DNA of 64,000 nucleotides. It comes from CAXXOK01 sp963675365. GTDB taxonomy: Bacteria > Bacillota > Clostridia > Christensenellales > Aristaeellaceae. The DNA lies in NCBI GenBank assembly GCA_963675365.2, contig CAXXVA010000003.1, positions 496,001 through 560,000 of the forward strand. Direction: 5' to 3'. Shown here in pieces: positions 1 through 9,655 of the stretch; positions within the stretch are counted from its first letter, which is position 1; every line of letters starts with the position of its first letter. The notes beneath the pieces are model-generated. The model worked only from the letters and a program-made list of their open reading frames with translations, was not told the origin of the DNA and ran no database searches. The position numbers were made by a program, and so were the translations under genes.

Positions 1-749
1 TTGTGTGGATGCTCTCTTCCTCCCTGAAACTGGATAAGGACGTGTTCCGCTACCCGATCGAGTGGATTCCCGCGGTCAGGCACTGGGAAAACTACGTGCA
101 GATCTGGCGGCGCGTGCCGCTGCTCGTTTATTTCAAAAATACGGCGCTTTTATCCATCGGCGTGACGGCGATGCAGCTTTTAACGTCCAGCTTTGCCGCC
201 TATGCCTTTGCCAAGCTCAACTTCAAGGGCCGCGACGTTCTGTTCCTGTGCTACATCGGCACCATCGCCATCCCCTGGCAGATGTACATGCTGCCGCAGT
301 TCATCATGATGCGCTATATGGGGCTGTATGATTCGCTGTGGGCGCTGTTCGTGCTGCAAAGCTTTTCGGCGTTCGGCGTATTCCTGATGCGCCAGTTCTT
401 CCTGGGGATACCGTCGGAACTGTGCGAGGCGGCGCGCATCGACGGGCTGAGCGAGTACGGTATATGGGCCAAAATCATGCTGCCGCTTTCAAAGCCCGCC
501 ATCGCGACGCTGACCATCTTTACGTTTGTGGGGACCTGGAACGACTTCATGGGCCCGCTGATCTATCTGCGCAGCGATGCGGTAAAAACCATCCAGGTCG
601 GTCTCAGACGCTTCATCCAGGAATACACCAGCGATTACCACCTTATCATGGCGGCTTCATTGTGTTCGCTGATTCCGGTCGCAATCGTGTTTTTGTTCAT
701 GCAGCGCTATTTTATCGAAGGTATTGCGACCTCGGGTATCAAGGGGTAA
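1..749 (+). CDS. Carbohydrate ABC transporter permease (MalG type), 5'-truncated by window edge
   Basis: Inner-membrane permease of a sugar ABC importer. The reading frame is open at the left edge. The first visible residues (WMLSSSLK) match the conserved WMLxxSLK stretch that follows the first membrane helix in MalG-family proteins, so roughly 25-30 N-terminal residues are missing. Several hydrophobic helices follow. The EAA loop that docks on the ATPase is clear (EAARIDGLSEYGIWAKIMLP). The protein ends in a short basic tail. It lies 33 bp before the DUF2264 gene on the same strand and ahead of a GH88 hydrolase, so the transported sugar is probably a uronate-containing oligosaccharide (inference). 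Confidence 0.9.
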   Translation, partial: VWMLSSSLKLDKDVFRYPIEWIPAVRHWENYVQIWRRVPLLVYFKNTALLSIGVTAMQLLTSSFAAYAFAKLNFKGRDVLFLCYIGTIAIPWQMYMLPQFIMMRYMGLYDSLWALFVLQSFSAFGVFLMRQFFLGIPSELCEAARIDGLSEYGIWAKIMLPLSKPAIATLTIFTFVGTWNDFMGPLIYLRSDAVKTIQVGLRRFIQEYTSDYHLIMAASLCSLIPVAIVFLFMQRYFIEGIATSGIKG

Positions 750-782
750 ATACGCAAACCAGTCAAAGAGAGGAATCATCCG

Positions 783-2558
783 ATGATCGGATCCGTTAAT
801 CGAAACCCGCTGCGCACCCGGGCGGACGTGGAGCAGGCGGCGCTGGACCTATTAAAACCGTTGACGCCGTTGCTGTCCCCGGGCTGTGCGCGCATCCATG
901 CCGGCGATACCGGCGCGGTGTATCCGCCATTTATCGCAGAGATGGAGGCGTTTGCGCGCCCGCTGTGGTCTATAATTCCGCTGCTGGCGGGCGGAAGTAC
1001 GGCCGTGCTGCCGCTTTGGGAACTCTGGAAAGAGGGTATAGCCACAGGAACGGACCCCGGCCACCCCGAATACTGGGGCGACGTGGAGAACTGTGATCAG
1101 CGCCTGGTGGAGATGGCGGTTTTCGGCATGGGCATGGCGATGATCCCGCAGCGCTTCTTCTTTGAACACCCAAAGGAGGTACAGGGCAACCTGTACCGCT
1201 GGCTGGATCAGATCAACCGGCATACGTTGCCGAAGAATAACTGGGTCTTTTTCCGCATTCTGGTCAACCTCGGCTTCGAGACCTGCGACCTTGAGTTTGA
1301 TCAGGGGCAGATCGCGGAGGATTTTAAGCTGATCGACGAGCACTACGAAGGCGACGGCTGGTACTACGATTATATGGATCAGCGGGACTACTACATCCCG
1401 TGGGCATTCCACTACTACGGGCTTTTATACGCAAAGCTGCGTCCGCAGAGCCAAAACGCCGAGGAGCTTTTGCGGCGTGGAAAGCTGTTCGCGCCGGATT
1501 TCGCGTGCTTGTTTGATCAACATGGGGAAGCGATACCCTACGGCCGCAGCCTCACCTACCGCTTTGCGCAGAGCGCGTTCTTTGCCGCGCAGGCCTACGC
1601 CGGCGCGGAGGCGGAGGCCATCGGCTACGGTGAGATGAAGCACCTGCTGTTGCAAAACCTGCGCAATTGGTTTAAACAGCCCATCTTCACGCGCGACGGC
1701 GTGCTGACCATCGGCTATCATTACCCCAACCTCCACATGGCGGAGGGGTACAACGCGCCCGGATCGCCCTACTGGAGCATGAAGGCTTTCCTGTGTCTGG
1801 CGATGCCGGAGGATCACCCGTTCTGGCAGGCGGAGGAAAAAGCGCCGGAGCTTCCGCGGGTAAGCCGGCAGGAACACGCAAGGCAGCTGATCGTGCGTAC
1901 GGACGGCGAGAAACAGGTTGTTGCCTATCAAGCGGGCGGGCATTGCCCGGAGCACACCCACGCCGAAGCCAAGTATGAAAAATTCGCCTATTCCACGGTC
2001 TTCGGATTCAGCGTATCCAAATCGCGGCTGAAGCTGGACGCCGGGGCGTTTGACAGCATGCTGGCGATCAGCCTGGACGGCGTATACTATCATCCGCGCT
2101 ACGGCTGCGAGCGCTTTTTCATCGGCGAAGACCGGGTTACGGCGACGTGGAAACCCATTCCGCAGGTGACGATCGAAACGGAGTTGATTCCGGTTGGCGC
2201 ATGGCATGTCCGCAGGCACCGCATCACTACCGATGTGGAAATCACGATCGCGGAGGGCGGGTTCGCCATCGCGCTGGACGGGGACGGAACGGCAACCCCG
2301 CAAGAGGACGATCGGGGCGCTGCGGTGATTGCGCCCTGGGGCGTCAGCGGGATCAAAGCGTTGTCGGGGTACCGATCCGCCGTCATCGTAAGGCCGGAAC
2401 CCAACACCAACCTGATGGCGCCGCGCACGCTGCTGCCTACGCTGACCGCGGTGCTTGCGCCCGGAGAGCATGTGCTTTCCTGCGCCGTGCTGGGTACGGC
2501 GGAAGGCGGCCCCGCGCTTTGGCAAACAATACCCGAGGAGGTTTTGGAACTTGCGTAA
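783..2558 (+). CDS. DUF2264 domain-containing protein
   Basis: Cytoplasmic protein of 591 residues with no signal peptide. It resembles DUF2264 proteins, which have an alpha/alpha-barrel-like N-terminal half and occur in polysaccharide-use loci. The N-terminal half is rich in Trp, Tyr and acidic residues. The C-terminal third is beta-rich and resembles the sheet domains of polysaccharide lyases. A purine-rich ribosome site (AGAGAGGA) lies just before the ATG. Its stop overlaps the start of the GH88 gene, so the two are translationally coupled. Catalytic function is not established. A role in processing acidic sugar chains is inferred from the neighbours. Confidence 0.8.
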   Translation: MIGSVNRNPLRTRADVEQAALDLLKPLTPLLSPGCARIHAGDTGAVYPPFIAEMEAFARPLWSIIPLLAGGSTAVLPLWELWKEGIATGTDPGHPEYWGDVENCDQRLVEMAVFGMGMAMIPQRFFFEHPKEVQGNLYRWLDQINRHTLPKNNWVFFRILVNLGFETCDLEFDQGQIAEDFKLIDEHYEGDGWYYDYMDQRDYYIPWAFHYYGLLYAKLRPQSQNAEELLRRGKLFAPDFACLFDQHGEAIPYGRSLTYRFAQSAFFAAQAYAGAEAEAIGYGEMKHLLLQNLRNWFKQPIFTRDGVLTIGYHYPNLHMAEGYNAPGSPYWSMKAFLCLAMPEDHPFWQAEEKAPELPRVSRQEHARQLIVRTDGEKQVVAYQAGGHCPEHTHAEAKYEKFAYSTVFGFSVSKSRLKLDAGAFDSMLAISLDGVYYHPRYGCERFFIGEDRVTATWKPIPQVTIETELIPVGAWHVRRHRITTDVEITIAEGGFAIALDGDGTATPQEDDRGAAVIAPWGVSGIKALSGYRSAVIVRPEPNTNLMAPRTLLPTLTAVLAPGEHVLSCAVLGTAEGGPALWQTIPEEVLELA

Positions 2559-3690
2559 CTGGGCACAGGCTACCTTTTTGAAATTAGCGCAGAAGTACGA
2601 ACGGTCCGCCGCGCTGGCGGCCCGGCAGGATCTTATACCCTATCAAAGCGAGGGAGAGCGCTGGTCCGGATCGCCGTATATCGGAGACGCGTGGTGGACG
2701 GGCGGCTTCTGGCCGGGGCTGATGTGGCAGCTGCACGCGGCAACCGGCAAGGATATATTCCGTTCGGAAGCGCAGCGCGTAGAGGCGCGGCTGACCAAAG
2801 AACTGTGCTATTTCAAGCGCCTGTACCACGACGTAGGGTTCATGTATTTACTGTCTTGCGGCGCAAACTGGATGCTGAACGGCGACAGGGATTCCAAACG
2901 CAATCTGCTGCATGCCGCCACGATCCTCGCGGGGCGCTTCAACCTGGCGGGCGGCTATATCCGCGCCTGGAACGAGGACAAGGCGGGCTGGGCGATCATC
3001 GACAGCATGATGAATTTAAGCCTTTTGTTCTGGGCGAGCCGCGAAACCAAGGACCCGCGGTACTACCAAATCGCCGTCAGGCACGCCGATACGGCGCTGC
3101 GGGAGTTCGTGCGGGAGGACGGCAGCTGCAACCATATCGTGATTTTTGATCCAAACACCGGCAAAGCGCTTGAAAAGCCCGCCGGGCAGGGCTATGCCGA
3201 AGGATCCAGCTGGAGCCGCGGGCAGGCTTGGGCGATGTACGGCTATGCGCTGAGCTTCATGAGCACGCAGCACGACCGGTATCTGAACGCCGCTTGTAAA
3301 ATCGCGGATTATTTCATTGAGAACATCCGCCCCGACGGGCTGACCGACTGCGATTTCCGCCAGCCGAAGGACGAATACCGTATCGACAACATCGCCGCCG
3401 CCTGCGCCGCTTGCGCGCTGATTGAACTCAGCCGTATGCCGCAGGTTAAACGCAAAGAGGACTACCTGAACGCCGCGATGACGATGCTCAAAGCGCTGGA
3501 CTCGCTGTGTGCCGATTATACGGACAAAACGGCCGGCGTGCTGCAAAAGTGCACCGCGGCCTACCGTGACGAAGGCGCGGGTACGCATGTCAATATCGTA
3601 TACGGGGATTATTTTTACGCCGAAGCCCTGGCAAAGCTGCAGGGAAGCGACCCGATGCTTTGGATGTGCTTAAAACGTGAAGGTCTCTAG
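2551..3690 (+). CDS. Glycoside hydrolase family 88 (unsaturated glucuronyl hydrolase)
   Basis: Removes the 4,5-unsaturated uronic acid left by polysaccharide lyases on short oligosaccharides, in the cytoplasm. Two catalytic Asp candidates are visible: D94 in YHDVGFMY and D151 in AIIDSMMNL, the spacing seen in GH88 enzymes. The 379-residue length fits the family. The chosen start is TTG at 2551, with GAGGAG ten bases upstream; it overlaps the DUF2264 stop by 8 nt. No ATG is available until far inside the domain. Last gene of the operon; a T-tailed hairpin follows. Confidence 0.85.
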   Translation: MRNWAQATFLKLAQKYERSAALAARQDLIPYQSEGERWSGSPYIGDAWWTGGFWPGLMWQLHAATGKDIFRSEAQRVEARLTKELCYFKRLYHDVGFMYLLSCGANWMLNGDRDSKRNLLHAATILAGRFNLAGGYIRAWNEDKAGWAIIDSMMNLSLLFWASRETKDPRYYQIAVRHADTALREFVREDGSCNHIVIFDPNTGKALEKPAGQGYAEGSSWSRGQAWAMYGYALSFMSTQHDRYLNAACKIADYFIENIRPDGLTDCDFRQPKDEYRIDNIAAACAACALIELSRMPQVKRKEDYLNAAMTMLKALDSLCADYTDKTAGVLQKCTAAYRDEGAGTHVNIVYGDYFYAEALAKLQGSDPMLWMCLKREGL

Positions 3691-3720
3691 AGGCGCATCT
3701 CCCGCCCCGGGGATAAATCA

Positions 3721-3752
3721 AAAGAGGCTTCTTTCATAGAAGCCGCTTTTTT
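3721..3752 (+). terminator. Intrinsic terminator of the ABC/DUF2264/GH88 operon
   Basis: GGCTTCT pairs with AGAAGCC across a TTCAT loop. Flanking A and T residues extend the stem, and a run of six T follows. It lies between convergent genes and may also serve galK on the other strand. Confidence 0.8.
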
Positions 3753-3776
3753 GTTTACGAAGATTTTACTGGTTGC

Positions 3777-5042
3777 CTAAGCGATGACTACCGGGCCCTG
3801 CGGACGGACGTTCATCACGGCGGCCGCGCCTTTGCCGAATATCGCTTCCATTTCGTCCACAAAATTTTCGAGCATGTTCAGTGGCACGAAGTTCAGTGTC
3901 GTTCCCGCGAACCCGCCGCCGTGCACGCGCCACGCGCCTTTGCCTTTTAGCAGCGTTTCGGCAACCATCAGCGCAAGCATCATCTCCTGCCGGTCCGGGG
4001 TCGCGTAGGTGTTTTGCAGGTATAGCGCGCTGCTGCGCCCGGATGCGATAATCCCGTCCAGAAACGCGGGAAGGTCGTCGTGGCGCAGTGCGTCCGCGAT
4101 GCGTTCCACGCGTTCGTTTTCATCGTAAAAATGCTGCGCGCGCAGGATGGCGCGGTCGCGGACGTCCGCCGGAAGCGCCTTGCGCAGCGCGGGGATGGCG
4201 CGGAAGAACGTATCGGCAGGGACCTCCCTCAGCACTGTTTTGCCAAAGTACCCGGCGACCATGCGCATCTCCCGGGGGATGGCCGCGTAGCTCGGCGTCA
4301 GGTCGTCGTGGCTTCCGCCGGAATTGACGATGACGACGGCATAGCCCTTGGCGGTAAAGTCGTAAGAAATGGCCTCGATTTTCGGTTCGTCGGTCTCAAA
4401 ATCAATCGTGATCATGCCGCCCTGGCTGGAGGCCATCTGGTCCATCAGGCCGCTGGGCTTGCCGAAGTACACGTTTTCGGCATACTGGGCGCATTGCGCG
4501 CGCTCGACGGCGTTGATGCGGTTTTCGTTATACAGCGCGCCGAAGATGGCGCAGATCAGCACCTCGAACGCAGCCGATGAGCTCAGGCCGCTGCCGGGGA
4601 GCACCGTGGAGGTCGTCGCCGCGTCGAACCCGCCCAGCTTGTAGCCGTGTTCGGACAGCCAATGCGCAACCCCGCGCACCAGCGCTGCCGCCGTACCCTT
4701 TTCCGCATCCTCGGGCGCGAGGGTTTCCAGGTTTACATCGATGGGGCTATGCCCTTCGCTGGCTACGGTGATGCGCAAATCGTCACGCGGGCTCACGCAG
4801 GCCAGCGTATCCAGGCTCACAGCCGCCGCGAGCACCTTGCCGCGATTGTGATCGGTGTGGTTTCCGCAGATTTCAATCCGCCCGGGCGCGCTGACAAACA
4901 GCGCCGGCTTCTCCTCTTTCACCAGCGCCTGATGCCGCGCGAGCAAGCGTTCAAACCGCTCCAGCTGTTTTTGCGGTTCACCGTTCCGGTCTCCGTAAAG
5001 TGCGGTGATTTGACGGCCGATCTTTGCATCCAATTGGTTCAT
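3777..5042 (-). CDS. galK: Galactokinase family protein (GHMP kinase)
   Basis: Phosphorylates galactose at C1 with ATP, the first committed step of the Leloir pathway. The galactokinase signature is present in modified form (PGRIEICGNHTDHNRGK, where most enzymes have GRxNLIGEHTDY). The GHMP ATP-binding loop PGSGLSSSAA and the C-terminal GGGFAGTT motif are intact. At 421 residues it is slightly longer than E. coli GalK (382). A good ribosome site (AAAGGCGGA) precedes the ATG. It is the last gene of a long minus-strand run, 22 bp after the AEC permease. No galT or galE is present in the window, and the divergent signature leaves the exact sugar uncertain. Confidence 0.85.
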   Translation of the reverse strand: MNQLDAKIGRQITALYGDRNGEPQKQLERFERLLARHQALVKEEKPALFVSAPGRIEICGNHTDHNRGKVLAAAVSLDTLACVSPRDDLRITVASEGHSPIDVNLETLAPEDAEKGTAAALVRGVAHWLSEHGYKLGGFDAATTSTVLPGSGLSSSAAFEVLICAIFGALYNENRINAVERAQCAQYAENVYFGKPSGLMDQMASSQGGMITIDFETDEPKIEAISYDFTAKGYAVVIVNSGGSHDDLTPSYAAIPREMRMVAGYFGKTVLREVPADTFFRAIPALRKALPADVRDRAILRAQHFYDENERVERIADALRHDDLPAFLDGIIASGRSSALYLQNTYATPDRQEMMLALMVAETLLKGKGAWRVHGGGFAGTTLNFVPLNMLENFVDEMEAIFGKGAAAVMNVRPQGPVVIA

Positions 5043-5064
5043 CGTTGTTCCGCCTTTCTGTTGG

Positions 5065-6009
5065 CTATGCTAAAAAACCCATAGTCTTGAGTATGAACAG
5101 GAAAAAGAAAATCGTCAACCCCGAAAATGCCGTGGTGAAGATCACCTGCTGGGCCGCGAAATCCACGTCGCCGCCAAGCTGTTGCGCCATCGGGAAACTC
5201 GACACGGCGGTGGGAGAGGCATACAGCGCGATCAGCGCGGCGAGATTCACGTCGCGGATCCCGATCAAAACCGCAATCCCCAGAAAAATAACCGGGAAAA
5301 TAATGAGCCGTGCGAGCACCGACCAGGTCAGGAGTTTCAGATTGGTTTTCGCCTTGGTAAAGTCAATATTCGTACCCAGCAGGAACAGCGCGAACGGGGT
5401 CGCTATACTGCCGAGCTTTTCGATGGGGATTTCTAAAATCGCGGGCAGTTTGATTTTGAGCAGTAAAAACAAAAGCCCGAGCACCGTGCCGACGATCAGC
5501 GGATTAGTGAGTATGCCTTTAATGATCTTCCAGACGCTCGTCTTTCCGCTGCCATACAGTATGAGCGCAATGGTGGACAGGATATTGAAAATCGGGATCA
5601 CGCAGATCACGATGACCGCCGCGATGGAAATATCGCCGCCCGGATAGATCATCATCACCAGCGGGATGCCGTAAATGGCGTAGTTGGCCCGCCCGATGCC
5701 CTGAATCACGACGCCGACATAGTTACGGTCTTTCACAATCCGGGGAATCAATAAAAACAGGAATAGAAAACACAAAATCACCGTAATGACCGCATAGAGG
5801 ATGGGGACGAGGTCTACGGCGAGATCGATCTGCGAAGCTTTGGTATTGGTAAACAGCAAAAGCGGCAGAAAGATATAAAAAACCAGGCGGTTGCCCTGCT
5901 TGATGCCCTCCGGGCCAATCAGGCCGAGGATACGGGCGATCAAGCCAACCGCAATGATCAGGATGATGGGTACGACGGTGTTGAGGGAAAACAGTAAGTC
6001 ACTCCACAT
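5065..6009 (-). CDS. AEC (auxin efflux carrier) family transporter
   Basis: Integral membrane protein of 314 residues with about ten hydrophobic helices in two five-helix halves. The second half begins near residue 165 with the typical NPLIVGTVLGLL stretch. AEC members in bacteria move small organic acids such as malate; the substrate here is unknown. AAAGGAG lies 7 nt before the ATG. It sits between the PBP and galK on the same strand with short gaps, so it is probably cotranscribed. No functional link to the cell-wall genes upstream is evident. Confidence 0.85.
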   Translation of the reverse strand: MWSDLLFSLNTVVPIILIIAVGLIARILGLIGPEGIKQGNRLVFYIFLPLLLFTNTKASQIDLAVDLVPILYAVITVILCFLFLFLLIPRIVKDRNYVGVVIQGIGRANYAIYGIPLVMMIYPGGDISIAAVIVICVIPIFNILSTIALILYGSGKTSVWKIIKGILTNPLIVGTVLGLLFLLLKIKLPAILEIPIEKLGSIATPFALFLLGTNIDFTKAKTNLKLLTWSVLARLIIFPVIFLGIAVLIGIRDVNLAALIALYASPTAVSSFPMAQQLGGDVDFAAQQVIFTTAFSGLTIFFFLFILKTMGFLA

Positions 6010-6021
6010 GATACGCTCCTT

Positions 6022-7453
6022 TTACTGGAATGGGAAATACGTCTGGATATACCGGAAGATGGCTTGGGCGATGGGCGCCGCCGCGCCGCCGCCGCTGGTG
6101 CCCTCTTCCACAAATACGCAAACCGCGTAGGGGTAGCAGGCGTCGTCGATAAAGCCCACAAACCACGCGTGGGTTACGTCCCTGCCGTCCAGCGAGCTTT
6201 CGGCGCTGCCGGTTTTACCCGCGATGGAAAGCCCGTCCACCTGGGCGGCCGTAGCCGTGCCGCGCGCCACGGTATCGAGCATGTAGGTTTTTATGGTCGC
6301 GGCAATCTCCTCGCTGACGGCGCGGCGGTACACCTTGGGCGTCAGCCGCAGCCGTGTCAGGCCCGTCGGGCTTTCCACTTTATACAAGAGGCGGGGTTCC
6401 ATCATCACGCCCTTGTTGGCAATAGCCGCCGCCACCATGCACATGTGCAGGGGCGTCGCGGTAATCTGGCTTTGCCCGTCGCCGCTCCAGGCAAGTTCCA
6501 CCAGCGTGCGGTTTTCGGTGGGGTATGTGGAATTTTCCACCACGATATCGCGGAAGAGGAAATTGTCGTTAAAGCCGAAGCTTTCGGCGGTTCTACGCAG
6601 GGCGTTATCGCCAAGTAAAAGCGCGATCTGGGCAAAGGTGTTATTGCAGCTTACCCGGAACGCCTTGGACAGTTTCAGTTGCCCGTGCTGGGCGTTTGCC
6701 GTAATCGGTGATGGTTGCGCCCTGCACCTGCGTAGCGCCAGTGCAGGTAAAAATCCGGTTTTCGATATCGTCCAAATTCTCAAGCGCGGACGACGCCGTG
6801 ATGATTTTAAACGTCGAACCGGGGGGCAGGGTGGACTGCACGGCGCGGTTCCAGAAGGGATGGCGCTCGTCTGCCTTGGTTTCATCGGTAATGTTGATCG
6901 GGTCGAACACCGGAATGCTGACCAGGGAGATGAGCTCGCCGGTTTTGTAGTTGATCACCACGGCGGCGCCGCTTTTATCCTTGGTGCGCGCATGGGTGTT
7001 GAACGCGCGCACGATCACGGTTTGCAGTTTGGAATCCACCGTCACCGTTACGTTGTCACCCCGCCGCTGCTCGCCCTGGATGAGCGAAAGCACGCGTTCC
7101 GGCAGGGTGGTCTCAAAGCCGAGCAAATAGTTGGCGTCGAAGGAATCCACGCCGTTTGCCACGTTGCCGTCCCTGTCGCCGATCAGGTGCACCACCGCTT
7201 CGCGCGCTTCCAGGTCCGCCTGGTATACGCGGTCGCCGTCCTCATCGGTGGTGGCAAGCACCACGCCGTTGCGGTCGATGATATCGCCCGCGATCACCTC
7301 GTTTTTCGCCTCGCGGTAGCGCAGATTGCGCGAGGACGCAAACCAGCGGTTGCCGTACACCGTAATCGAATACACGCCGTATAAACCTGCCAGCAGCAAA
7401 AGGCCGATCAGGATCAGCGTGACCAGTCGAAAACGGGTATGCAGCGGTTTCAT
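6022..7453 (-). pseudogene. Penicillin-binding protein transpeptidase (PbpA/FtsI-like), single frameshift
   Basis: Transpeptidase that cross-links peptidoglycan on the outer face of the membrane, partner of the adjacent SEDS protein. One membrane helix (residues 10-30), then a transpeptidase domain. The active-site motifs are split between two frames: S213 of STFK in the first; SCN and the KTGS box in the second. An extra base in the T run at 6695-6697 (AAA on the coding strand) separates them. Deleting one A gives a continuous protein of about 476 residues with the expected ITDYGNAQHG stretch. The gene order FHA-FtsW-PBP resembles actinobacterial fhaB-rodA-pbpA. It may be a sequencing error rather than a dead gene, because both halves are otherwise well preserved. 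Confidence 0.85.
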
Positions 7454-7466
7454 GCGGATCTCCTTG

Positions 7467-8765
7467 CTATTCAGGATTGGCGAATGGGAGCGTTTCCTCG
7501 TCGGCGCGGTTGCGGCTGACCTCGTAATCGTAGGTCAGATCGTCCTGGTTTACGGTGGCCACGCCCTGCAAAAGCCCGATCAGCCCCATGCAGCTGACCA
7601 GCGACGTACCGCCGTAGCTGACGAACGGCATGGTAACGCCGGTCAGCGGGATGAGCTTTAATACGCCGCCGATGATCACGAAGGTTTGCAGGCCGAGCAT
7701 GACGGTCACGCCCATGGCCAGCAGGGCGTGGAAGCTGCGCCGGGCGCTGCGGGCGATAAACGCGCCGCGCAGGATTAAAATCGCGTACATCACGAGCACC
7801 AGCACGCCGAAGATGATGCCGAACTGCTCGCAGATCACCGCGAAAATCGCGTCGGTATGGTAGACCGGGATGATCGTGGGATAGCCAAGCCCAAGCCCCA
7901 TACCGAACAATCCGCCGGACGCGATAGCCATAAGGATTTGGACGATCTGGTAGCCCGTGTTTTCAAAATCCATCCACGGGTTGCGCCATACGGCAATACG
8001 GCGTTTGACGTGGGCGAACTGCGTATAGCCGAATACCGCCGACGCGGCCCCGCCCAACAGCCCCGCCCCGGTCATCCATAGGTTGCCGGTGGACGCGTAG
8101 TATAAAAGCAGCGCGGTCATATAGTAGATCAGCGCCGTGCCAAGGTCGGCCTGGAACATAAGGATGCCCATGCAGACGACCGCGAACAAAAGCCAGGGCC
8201 AGAAACGCCTGCGGCTCATGTAATAGCTCAGCACCAGCAGCAGCGCGAGCTTGACGAGCTCGCTGGGCTGCAGGCTGATGCCCGAGATAAGGATCCAGTT
8301 GGTCGCGCCGTAGATTTCCGTTCCGAAGACCAGCGGCAGGGCGATCAGCCCCAGAGCGCACACGGCGATGATATAAATGAACACCCGCCAATAGCGGATA
8401 TACCTTACCAGCAGGATGCAGAAAAGCATCACGACGATCCCCGCGCCGTAGTACACGGCCTGCTGCATGCCGTAGTTCGTGCCCTTGATCAGGTCGGTGG
8501 AATACAGCACCAACACGCCCAGCGCGCACAGGAAGTTGGCGATGGACAAGAGCAGCTTGTCCGCCGGGAAAAAGCGGGGGAGCCACATGGTGGCGATGTA
8601 GATTAAAAGCGGAACGACCGCTGCCAGCACGAAGCCCTGCCAGTGCAGCTCGCCCTTGAATGCGATCAGCAAAAATGCGCTGAAGAAAAACAGCATGATG
8701 GCCGAAACCAGTTTGCGGTCCGGCTTGCCGCGCAGGCTTTGGCGGAAACGGGAGGAACGGCTCAC
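7467..8765 (-). CDS. FtsW/RodA/SpoVE family SEDS peptidoglycan polymerase
   Basis: Polytopic membrane protein of 432 residues that polymerises lipid II into glycan strands with a partner PBP. About ten to twelve hydrophobic helices are present. SEDS signatures are visible: the SGISLQPSELVK stretch, the TDAIFAVICEQFG loop and the C-terminal PFVSYGGTSL. It starts with GTG at 8765, which overlaps the stop of the FHA gene (GTGA), and ends 13 bp before the PBP, the expected operon partner. It cannot be assigned to division, elongation or sporulation from sequence alone. Confidence 0.93.
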   Translation of the reverse strand: MSRSSRFRQSLRGKPDRKLVSAIMLFFFSAFLLIAFKGELHWQGFVLAAVVPLLIYIATMWLPRFFPADKLLLSIANFLCALGVLVLYSTDLIKGTNYGMQQAVYYGAGIVVMLFCILLVRYIRYWRVFIYIIAVCALGLIALPLVFGTEIYGATNWILISGISLQPSELVKLALLLVLSYYMSRRRFWPWLLFAVVCMGILMFQADLGTALIYYMTALLLYYASTGNLWMTGAGLLGGAASAVFGYTQFAHVKRRIAVWRNPWMDFENTGYQIVQILMAIASGGLFGMGLGLGYPTIIPVYHTDAIFAVICEQFGIIFGVLVLVMYAILILRGAFIARSARRSFHALLAMGVTVMLGLQTFVIIGGVLKLIPLTGVTMPFVSYGGTSLVSCMGLIGLLQGVATVNQDDLTYDYEVSRNRADEETLPFANPE

Positions 8766-9619
8766 GGCTTTTTCCCTCCCCTGAACAGCTTATCCCACAG
8801 AACGCGCTTTGCGGTTTCAGCCTCGTCCTCGCCGACGTACTCTTCTTTTTCCATCGTGTCCTCGTCGTCCGTGACGGGGGGATAGAACATCTGGGAGCCG
8901 TCCTGCAGTTCGTAGGAATCCGGACCGGAATCGTCTGCCGGAGGCAGATATTCGCCGTCTATGTCCTCTTCGTCGTCCATTTCCGGGGGATAGAGCTCCT
9001 GATCTTCGAATTCATCGTCCGTCATGGTCTGCCATGCGGCGATTTCGTGCATACGGCGCACGGGATCGTTGGGCGGGGCGCCCGCAAGTTCCTCGGGCAG
9101 TTTGTCGGCTTCGTCCAGCGGCATGCGTTGCGCGCCGAGCTCGCCCGCGTACTCAAAGCCCGAGAACATCCTCAGCCTCATCTTCACCTCGCCGACTTCC
9201 AGCGTGGAGCCGTGGGAAAGAAACGCGCGCATCCGCTTGCCGATCAGTTCCCTGCCGTCGGCCATGACCATGCGGCCGCGCAGAGGTTCCACGAGCAGGC
9301 CGTCCGCGTCGTCAAAGGAGTACCAAAAATGCCGATTGGCGACGCCGCCCGCCGGAAGACAAACGTCGTTGGAGCGCAGGAACCCAAGCACTCCCTCGCG
9401 GCTGACCGGCAGGCAGGTGCCCCGGGAGACGAACTCGTCGCCCTGGACTACCACCAGCTCGCCGATATATCCGGCGTCTGGCAGAAGCCGCAGCCTGCGT
9501 TTGAACTTTTTGCGGTCCTTTGCATACCAGCGGTAGCTGCGCCAGGCGATCAGCACCATTAGCAGCAAAAACCAATAGCGCGCCGCCAACGCAATGATCT
9601 CATAAAGTTCATCGGGCAA
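8762..9619 (-). CDS. FHA domain-containing membrane protein
   Basis: One N-terminal membrane helix (about residues 10-27), a basic stretch, then a forkhead-associated phosphothreonine-binding fold around residues 50-155 (LRSNDVCLP and NRHFW correspond to the usual RxxxxDI and SRxH strands). A long acidic tail rich in Asp and Glu ends the protein. It starts at TTG 9619, with AGGAGG nine bases upstream. It sits just upstream of ftsW and the PBP, as FhaB does in actinobacteria, where FHA proteins link Ser/Thr kinase signalling to wall synthesis. No kinase gene is in this window. Confidence 0.82.
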   Translation of the reverse strand: MPDELYEIIALAARYWFLLLMVLIAWRSYRWYAKDRKKFKRRLRLLPDAGYIGELVVVQGDEFVSRGTCLPVSREGVLGFLRSNDVCLPAGGVANRHFWYSFDDADGLLVEPLRGRMVMADGRELIGKRMRAFLSHGSTLEVGEVKMRLRMFSGFEYAGELGAQRMPLDEADKLPEELAGAPPNDPVRRMHEIAAWQTMTDDEFEDQELYPPEMDDEEDIDGEYLPPADDSGPDSYELQDGSQMFYPPVTDDEDTMEKEEYVGEDEAETAKRVLWDKLFRGGKKP

Positions 9620-9655
9620 AGCGGCGCACCTCCTCGGGAGAAATATGAGAAACGA

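Noticed and set aside
6690..6702. Programmed frameshift in the PBP gene
   Set aside because: No classic slippery heptamer with a stimulatory structure or internal Shine-Dalgarno was seen; a homopolymer error or mutation is simpler.
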